From Myxococcota bacterium (GTDB lineage: Bacteria; Myxococcota; Polyangia; GCA-2747355; JAKLHH01): a stretch of DNA of 5,818 nucleotides. Made by a program: the position numbers and the translations under genes. The notes under the pieces are model-generated. The model saw only the letters and a program-made list of their open reading frames with translations. It had not been told where the DNA came from and did no database searches. Below, in pieces: positions 1 to 3,403 of this stretch (its first letter is position 1; each line of letters begins with the position of its first letter). The DNA is taken from NCBI GenBank assembly GCA_022710245.1, contig JAKLHH010000544.1, positions 1-5,818 on the forward strand, written 5' to 3'.

Positions 1-557
1 GCTGCCGGGCGCGGCGCGGCCACGCACGTGCTCGTCGCTGGATCGCACGCGAGCCGCGAGGTCACGGTGGGGGTCATCGGGCGGCAATCGGCGTCGGTGG
101 CGCAGGTCGCGCCCGGGACGACGGTGGTGCCGGCGCAGGCGAGCGGGTAGAGGTGAGGGAGGTTCGACAGCTCACCCTGCTTGCTCGCGAAGCAGTGCTC
201 GTAGCGCGGGTCGAAGCTGCAAGCCGTCTTGCAGGTGTAGAAGGAGCCCATGGTGCAGGGCGGTCCGCCGTAGGGCCAGGGGTCGCCGCCACGGCAGCAG
301 GGGACGGCGCCGCCGCGGGTCTTGTAGAGCTTGCCGCCGCTGTCGCAGATCACTCCGAAGCCCGAGAAGCAGTCCCAGTGGCACCCCGGCTGGCAGAGGT
401 CGGGCGCGAGATCGACGACGGTGGCCGCCTCGATCGCGAGATCGCGCGCCTTGCTGTCCGTGCGCTCGCTCTTGAGCGCGGGCCTCTCGCTCGTGCAGCT
501 CGCGATGATGACGAGCGGCAGCAGCGAGACACGAAGCGCTGAGCTCAGTCCTGGCAA
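1..557 (-). CDS. Cysteine-rich lipoprotein, 3' end beyond window
   Basis: Partial gene: 185 codons are visible and the frame is still open at the left edge. The chosen TTG start has GGAG five bases upstream. It gives a short signal peptide with hydrophobic core (residues 8-19) and lipobox I-A-S-C, so Cys21 should be lipidated and the protein membrane-anchored. After a charged linker (22-50) come many cysteines (55, 59, 63, 71, 87, 88, 101, 109, 113, 122, 141, 152, 158, 171, 178), which suggests a disulfide-stabilised domain outside the cytoplasm. The segment around 152-178 reads C-x5-C then C-D-x5-C, a style common in myxobacterial secreted proteins. No catalytic motif is seen and I recognise no named family. 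It overlaps the end of the upstream lipoprotein gene by 13 bases, so it is probably translationally coupled to it. No ATG or GTG in this frame would keep the signal peptide. Function unknown. Confidence 0.75.
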   Translation of the reverse strand, partial: MPGLSSALRVSLLPLVIIASCTSERPALKSERTDSKARDLAIEAATVVDLAPDLCQPGCHWDCFSGFGVICDSGGKLYKTRGGAVPCCRGGDPWPYGGPPCTMGSFYTCKTACSFDPRYEHCFASKQGELSNLPHLYPLACAGTTVVPGATCATDADCRPMTPTVTSRLACDPATSTCVAAPRPA

Positions 558-1009
558 AAGATCTCCACGCTACTATTGGGCGTGATGGTGCAGAAACAAC
601 CCGGGTCAGGTGTGAAGGGAGCGCAGCGGTAGTCCTTCACCCCATCGCAGGTGAGACCATGCGGGCCGTTCACCGGCTCCGCACGACACCTCGCCGAGCA
701 CTGCTTCGTGCTGGTGCAGGCGCAGCCGCTTTGCCCCGTCGGGCAGTCACAGGTCCAGGGCGCGGGCGGCATCGCAAACGTCTGCCTCCAGCGCCCACCA
801 ACCGCCGCGCATGCGGCGGCGCTCGTCGCGGCGTGGCACTCGGCGAGCTTCGCGGGGGAGACGGCTGCGCAGTCGCCTGGCAGGGGGACCGCCTGTCCGT
901 CTCCTGCGGTCCCGGTGTTAACTCCCGACGGTGACGCCACCCTCTCTCCGCAGCCGGCGATCGCGGCCGCGAGCGTGAGGCAGCGCGCAGCAAGCGCGAG
1001 GCGCCTCAT
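545..1009 (-). CDS. Cysteine-rich lipoprotein, 154 residues
   Basis: Small envelope protein of unknown function. I chose the ATG at 1009 because it overlaps the stop of the upstream gene as ATGA, the classic coupling arrangement. It also gives a well-proportioned lipoprotein signal: Arg2-Arg3, hydrophobic stretch to residue 18, lipobox I-A-G-C with Cys20 lipidated. An ATG 14 codons earlier is in frame but would add an arginine-rich extension before the signal. The mature part has 14 further cysteines (47, 58, 67, 87, 89, 96, 98, 104, 108, 121, 129, 138, 140, 152), an even number fitting seven disulfides. Visible patterns are C-x8-C then G-G-x-W around 58-74, C-D-C at 87-89 and C-x-C pairs at 96-98 and 138-140. 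No enzyme motif is seen. It lies between two other exported proteins with the same cysteine-rich character, so a shared envelope or surface role is likely but unproven. Confidence 0.8.
   Translation of the reverse strand: MRRLALAARCLTLAAAIAGCGERVASPSGVNTGTAGDGQAVPLPGDCAAVSPAKLAECHAATSAAACAAVGGRWRQTFAMPPAPWTCDCPTGQSGCACTSTKQCSARCRAEPVNGPHGLTCDGVKDYRCAPFTPDPGCFCTITPNSSVEIFCQD
563..566 (-). promoter_or_regulatory. Ribosome binding site GGAG deciding a TTG start
   Basis: GGAG reads on the minus strand five bases before the TTG at 557-555, inside the 3' end of the preceding lipoprotein gene. It supports TTG over the later in-frame CTG at 548, which would cut into the signal peptide. Confidence 0.5.
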
Positions 1010-1968
1010 CGCTCGCACCGCTCGTCGACGCAGCTCAGCGGCGAGGCGCACGCGCCGCTGCAGCAGGCCGTCCCCTCGAAGCCGCAGGCCGCCGGCGGCC
1101 CCTTCGGCAGCGTGTGTCGCGAGAGGACCTCCTGCGCCTCGGCCTCGAGGAGCTCGGCGGACTCGACGCCGTGGAGGCGTCGCCAGGCGGAGAGCTCTCG
1201 CACCAGGCCTGTCCGGTCGCCGAGCGTCGCGCGGTGGAGGGCGCGCTCGTGCTGCACCGCGGGCGCGGCGGGTGCGAGCGCCCCGGCCCGCTCGAGGCGG
1301 GCTCGTGCTGCCACGTGGTTCGAGGCGCGGAGGTGCGTGCGCGCGTCCGCGAGGAGACGCTGCACGGTGCGCGCGACCACGACGCGGCAGGTGCCCGAGC
1401 GCGCGCGGCCCTGCTCCGCGAGCAGGGTCTCCGGGCGGCAGGCGAAGACGTCATCGGCGCGAGGCGGTGGTCCGGGGAGCTTCGGCCTCTCCGTGATCAG
1501 CGACTCGGGGAGGTTGTACTGCCTCACCAGCTCGCGGCACCGGGTGTCGTGATAGGCGAAGTCGTGGCTGCGGGACCAGTCGGCGCTGTCCCGTCGTGTG
1601 ACGTGATCCGCGAGGACGCGCAGGCGGCAGCGGAGCCTGGCGTAGAGAGGGCCGTCCGCTGCATCGATGACACCGGAAGCGGGCTGCAGCCGTTCGCGAA
1701 GCTTCATGAGGTAGCGGTCACGCAGGGCGGAGGCCCGCTCGTGAAGCTGCGTCCACCCTCGAGCGCTGTCCGGCCGGACCGCCAGGATCCGCGCGAGCTC
1801 CTGGTCCATCGCGGCGAGCTCTTGCTCGGGTGAGCGCGCGGGCTGCGAGGCAGGGGCGCTGGCCGGGCTGCGAGGAGGTGCCGCGACCGACAGGCCGGGG
1901 AGGGCGGCGAGGAGCAGCGCTCCCCAGGCGCCTTGCCGGCCCCATCGTCGACCCAGCACCCACGGCAC
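1006..1968 (-). CDS. Secreted protein with helical middle and Cys-rich tail
   Basis: First gene of the left minus-strand cluster, 320 residues. The GTG start has AGGGG six bases upstream. Residues 1-30 form a Sec signal peptide: basic stretch R7-R11, hydrophobic core 14-23, and A-x-A-like cleavage near V-A-A at 28-30. There is no lipobox, so the product is probably periplasmic or released. An Ala/Pro/Ser linker (31-46) follows. Residues 48-95 look helical and charged. Residues 198-265 read like degenerate TPR-type helices (A-x-A-R-A-R-L-E-R-A), suggesting a protein-binding role. Cys114, 144, 177 and 194 could form two disulfides. The last 26 residues hold C295, CC302-303, C307, C313 and C318, a compact cysteine module seen at the ends of myxobacterial secreted proteins. 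No catalytic residues stand out. The stop overlaps the next start, so the three genes are probably one operon. TPR assignment is inference. Confidence 0.8.
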   Translation of the reverse strand: MPWVLGRRWGRQGAWGALLLAALPGLSVAAPPRSPASAPASQPARSPEQELAAMDQELARILAVRPDSARGWTQLHERASALRDRYLMKLRERLQPASGVIDAADGPLYARLRCRLRVLADHVTRRDSADWSRSHDFAYHDTRCRELVRQYNLPESLITERPKLPGPPPRADDVFACRPETLLAEQGRARSGTCRVVVARTVQRLLADARTHLRASNHVAARARLERAGALAPAAPAVQHERALHRATLGDRTGLVRELSAWRRLHGVESAELLEAEAQEVLSRHTLPKGPPAACGFEGTACCSGACASPLSCVDERCER

Positions 1969-1974
1969 GACTCA

Positions 1975-1979
1975 CCCCT
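1975..1979 (-). promoter_or_regulatory. Ribosome binding site AGGGG for GTG start
   Basis: AGGGG on the minus strand, six bases before the GTG at 1968. It supports that start over a later in-frame GTG three codons downstream. Confidence 0.5.
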
Positions 1980-2074
1980 GCAACCGTCGCGGACCCGCGT
2001 CACCGCACGTGGCTCACCCCCGTCTCCCACGCCGCCAAAGCTGTCTGCGAGCCCGCCCTCTCGTTGCAGGATCA

Positions 2075-2104
2075 ATTGTCGCCAGGGGCGGGAGCGCGGG
2101 TCAA
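2075..2104 (-). promoter_or_regulatory. Candidate sigma70-like promoter for the left operon
   Basis: On the minus strand TTGACC (2104-2099) is followed, after 18 bases, by GACAAT (2080-2075). The first matches the -35 consensus at five of six positions and the second matches the -10 at four of six. Transcription would begin near 2068 and leave a leader of about 100 bases before the GTG at 1968. It is the best pair I found in this gap. It is only a pattern match, and the spacer is one base longer than ideal. Confidence 0.35.
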
Positions 2105-2123
2105 GCACTCATTCGGCGCAGGC

Positions 2124-2564
2124 TCACGCCACGTGGATGATCTCGCGCATCAGCACGAGCCCGCCCTGACGGCGGGCGAGGCGGAACTCGGCGGAGGCGT
2201 CGGTGACGGCGCCGCGGTAGGTCACGTTGACGAAGAACGACTCCCCCTCGGCCGCGACGGTGGCCTCGCGCTGGCGCCAGTGGAAGCGCTCCTCGATGCC
2301 GAGGTCGGCGAGCCAGTCGAGCCTCGCGAGCCAGACCTCGCCCTCGAGCGAGGTGTCCGCGGGCAGGGTCGCGTCCTCGTCGTCCTCGAGGGAGATGAGG
2401 TAGGTGTCCTGCCAGAGCGACCAGAGCTGCGACTGCCAGTCGTCGTGCGCGTGGGCGACGGCGTCCCGCGCCTCCTCGAGCTTCCCGCGCGTGAGGAGCG
2501 AGAAGAAGCGGCGCACCTCCTCCTCCACCTCGCGCTTCGCCGGCGGCGACGTCCAGACCTTCAT
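2124..2564 (-). CDS. Small cytoplasmic protein, possibly NTF2-like
   Basis: A protein of 146 residues with no signal peptide or membrane segment, so cytoplasmic. The ATG is well supported by GGAGG seven bases upstream. Residues 10-40 read as amphipathic helix, turn, helix (E-V-R-R-F-F-S-L-L-x-x-G-K-L-E-E-A). The middle is tryptophan-rich (43, 48, 51, 78, 84, 96) with an acidic patch at 60-64. Residues 98-146 alternate like antiparallel strands, ending in F-R-L-A-R-R-Q-G-G-L-V-L-M-R-E-I. A helical start followed by a curved sheet closing with such a strand is the usual order in small NTF2-like/SnoaL-like proteins, and the length fits. This is inference from pattern, and I see no conserved catalytic Asp/His pair. 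It stands alone, with 89 bases to the upstream gene and 155 to the downstream one. Otherwise hypothetical. Confidence 0.75.
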   Translation of the reverse strand: MKVWTSPPAKREVEEEVRRFFSLLTRGKLEEARDAVAHAHDDWQSQLWSLWQDTYLISLEDDEDATLPADTSLEGEVWLARLDWLADLGIEERFHWRQREATVAAEGESFFVNVTYRGAVTDASAEFRLARRQGGLVLMREIIHVA

Positions 2565-2571
2565 GCTGGGA

Positions 2572-2576
2572 CCTCC
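2572..2576 (-). promoter_or_regulatory. Ribosome binding site GGAGG
   Basis: Strong GGAGG on the minus strand, seven bases before the ATG at 2564. It fixes the start of the NTF2-like candidate. Confidence 0.65.
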
Positions 2577-2582
2577 GCGGAG

Positions 2583-2588
2583 AGTGTA
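2583..2588 (-). promoter_or_regulatory. Possible -10 box TACACT
   Basis: TACACT on the minus strand lies 18 bases before the ATG of the 146-residue protein. It would imply a leader of about 12 bases holding little more than the ribosome binding site. No convincing -35 lies 16-18 bases upstream, so support is weak. Confidence 0.22.
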
Positions 2589-2653
2589 ACACTGCCGCGG
2601 GGCGGCGGGCGTGGGCTACGCGGAGAGAGCGGATAGAGAAGAGAGAAGTGGGG

Positions 2654-3157
2654 TCAGCGCCAGCGACGATGGCCGTGCGGCGCGTAGACCGGGCCGCGGT
2701 AGTGGACGCGCGGTCCGTAGACGAAGCGGTACGGATGCCGCCAGCCTGGCGCGGCCCAGCGGCCGCCGACCCAGATGTAGCCGCCGCCCTGCATGACCCA
2801 CCCGCCCGGATACCAGTACACCCCTGGTTGCGGCGGGCTCACGTAGCGGCCCGGGATCCAGACGTAGGTGCCACCGTTCCAGCTCCAGTAGCCATCGACC
2901 CAGACGGCGCCGTCGAAGGGCGGTGGCGGGATGTTCTCGGCCGGGAGCGCCGGAGGGGCCTGCTGCACCACGGGCCCCTGCACCTGCCCCTGCGCCTCGG
3001 GGGGCGGCGCGGGCTCGGCGGGGGGCGGGCCGCCCTGCTGCCCGGGCGGCGGGGCGTACTGCGGCTGGCCCGGCGGCGGGCCGTACTGCGGCGGCGGGAC
3101 GGCGTAGGGATCGTAGCAACCAGCGAACGCGAGGACGACGAGGATTGAAGTGCGCAT
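2654..3157 (-). CDS. YXWGXW-repeat lipoprotein, proline-rich
   Basis: A 167-residue envelope lipoprotein. The signal is very short: Arg2, hydrophobic 5-12, then F-A-G-C with Cys14 as the lipidated residue. Phe at -3 is less usual, but the rest fits. Residues 18-80 are a Pro/Gln/Gly linker likely to be extended, including two 9-residue copies (QYGPPPGQP, QYAPPPGQQ). Residues 86-134 hold two copies of an aromatic-glycine repeat with an exact 29-residue period: W-x-x-G-x-W, then Y-x-W-x-x-G-R-(Y/W). The anchors are W86/W115, W91/W120, Y98/Y127, W100/W129 and Y105/W134. This is the pattern of the YXWGXW repeat family, small exported proteins of poorly known function. The tail (139-167) is basic and rich in Tyr, His and Arg. 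The linker could reach across periplasm or cell wall, but binding partners are unknown. The upstream region has no strong Shine-Dalgarno and may be leaderless. Confidence 0.85.
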   Translation of the reverse strand: MRTSILVVLAFAGCYDPYAVPPPQYGPPPGQPQYAPPPGQQGGPPPAEPAPPPEAQGQVQGPVVQQAPPALPAENIPPPPFDGAVWVDGYWSWNGGTYVWIPGRYVSPPQPGVYWYPGGWVMQGGGYIWVGGRWAAPGWRHPYRFVYGPRVHYRGPVYAPHGHRRWR

Positions 3158-3163
3158 GCGCCT

Positions 3164-3169
3164 ATTCTA
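3164..3169 (-). promoter_or_regulatory. Candidate -10 box TAGAAT, possible leaderless start
   Basis: TAGAAT on the minus strand ends six bases before the ATG at 3157. It fits the -10 consensus well (five of six). At this spacing transcription would begin at or next to the ATG. No strong Shine-Dalgarno is present. No -35 hexamer is recognisable 17 bases upstream. Confidence 0.4.
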
Positions 3170-3174
3170 GCGCG

Positions 3175-3192
3175 GCGCGGTCCGGTCCGCGC
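3175..3192. repeat. Inverted repeat beside the TAGAAT box
   Basis: GCGCGG (3175-3180) and CCGCGC (3187-3192) form a 6-base inverted repeat around TCCGGT. It covers the spacer and -35 position of the leftward promoter candidate, where an operator could sit. In DNA this GC-rich such short arms arise by chance fairly often. Confidence 0.3.
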
Positions 3193-3228
3193 GTGCGATG
3201 ATCACAGGCGGGTGCGCGAGCCAGCCCG

Positions 3229-3245
3229 GGCGCAAGCCTTGCGCC
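3229..3245. repeat. Inverted repeat / hairpin 1 in divergent gap
   Basis: GGCGCAA and TTGCGCC pair perfectly over seven bases with a three-base loop. No T run follows on either strand, so it is not a typical intrinsic terminator. It lies between two divergent lipoprotein genes. Confidence 0.45.
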
Positions 3246-3248
3246 GCC

Positions 3249-3265
3249 GGTGCAGCGTTTGCACC
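3249..3265. repeat. Inverted repeat / hairpin 2 in divergent gap
   Basis: GGTGCA and TGCACC pair over six bases around a five-base loop (GCGTT). It begins three bases after hairpin 1, so the two form a tandem pair. They could be protein-binding sites or leader structure in a long transcript. Confidence 0.4.
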
Positions 3266-3321
3266 CTTCGCGACCCTGGGGCTCCCTCGCGCGGCCGCTC
3301 CTCGTGTGCTTCTGCAGGGTG

Positions 3322-3343
3322 CCGCCGGCCTCCCGCCGGCCTC
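3322..3343. repeat. 11-base perfect tandem duplication
   Basis: CCGCCGGCCTC occurs twice without a gap. Each copy contains the palindrome GCCGGC. It sits about 60 bases before the rightward lipoprotein gene. It may be a slippage product or a repeated binding site. Confidence 0.5.
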
Positions 3344-3355
3344 TCGCTTGCAAAC

Positions 3356-3371
3356 GGTGATTCGCGTCACC
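3356..3371. promoter_or_regulatory. CRP/FNR-like palindrome GGTGA-N6-TCACC
   Basis: GGTGA and TCACC flank six bases (TTCGCG). The inner GTGA-N6-TCAC is exactly the core recognised by CRP-type regulators (TGTGA-N6-TCACA). Its centre is about 40 bases before the GTG at 3404. I found no good -10 box at a matching distance, so activation geometry is unclear and repression is equally possible. Confidence 0.4.
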
Positions 3372-3391
3372 CGCCACCCTCCATCACGCAG

Positions 3392-3396
3392 AGAGG
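3392..3396 (+). promoter_or_regulatory. Ribosome binding site AGAGG deciding a GTG start
   Basis: AGAGG lies seven bases before the GTG at 3404. Together with the lipobox that follows, it selects this start over an in-frame ATG at 3212. Confidence 0.55.
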
Positions 3397-3403
3397 TCGC
3401 CTC

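Larger units (their letters stand above)
1969..2123. other. Intergenic leader region of the left operon
   Basis: This 155-base gap separates the NTF2-like gene from the exported-protein operon, all read leftward. Besides the promoter candidate it holds two minus-strand copies of GGGGTGAG (ending near 2013 and 1971), one merging with the ribosome binding site. I see no terminator hairpin with a T run, so read-through from the upstream gene is possible. Confidence 0.5.

Noticed and set aside
1010..1051. Earlier ATG at 1051 for the middle lipoprotein of the operon
   Set aside because: It would add 14 mostly charged residues before the signal peptide. The ATG at 1009 overlaps the upstream stop as ATGA and gives a normal lipoprotein signal.
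651..1496. 281-codon plus-strand open frame across two minus-strand genes
   Set aside because: The translation is mostly Arg/Ala/Pro and it spans the overlap of two well-supported exported-protein genes on the other strand.
1830..2636. 268-codon plus-strand open frame opposite the NTF2-like gene and the operon leader
   Set aside because: It crosses a gene, a promoter candidate and another gene's signal peptide, and shows no domain pattern.
2627..2653. Pyrimidine-rich stretch after the YXWGXW gene stop (minus strand) as a terminator
   Set aside because: It has no preceding stem and is not a T run. It may be a Rho-type unloading region, but nothing in the sequence establishes that.
3347..3376. 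TTGCAA at 3348-3353 as a -35 box for the large lipoprotein gene
   Set aside because: No hexamer resembling a -10 lies 16-18 bases downstream; that stretch is CCGCC-rich.
3212..3403. 64-codon N-terminal extension of the glycine-triplet lipoprotein from an ATG at 3212
   Set aside because: The extension is arginine- and proline-rich, lacks a ribosome site and would bury the lipoprotein signal. The GTG at 3404 has AGAGG at good spacing.
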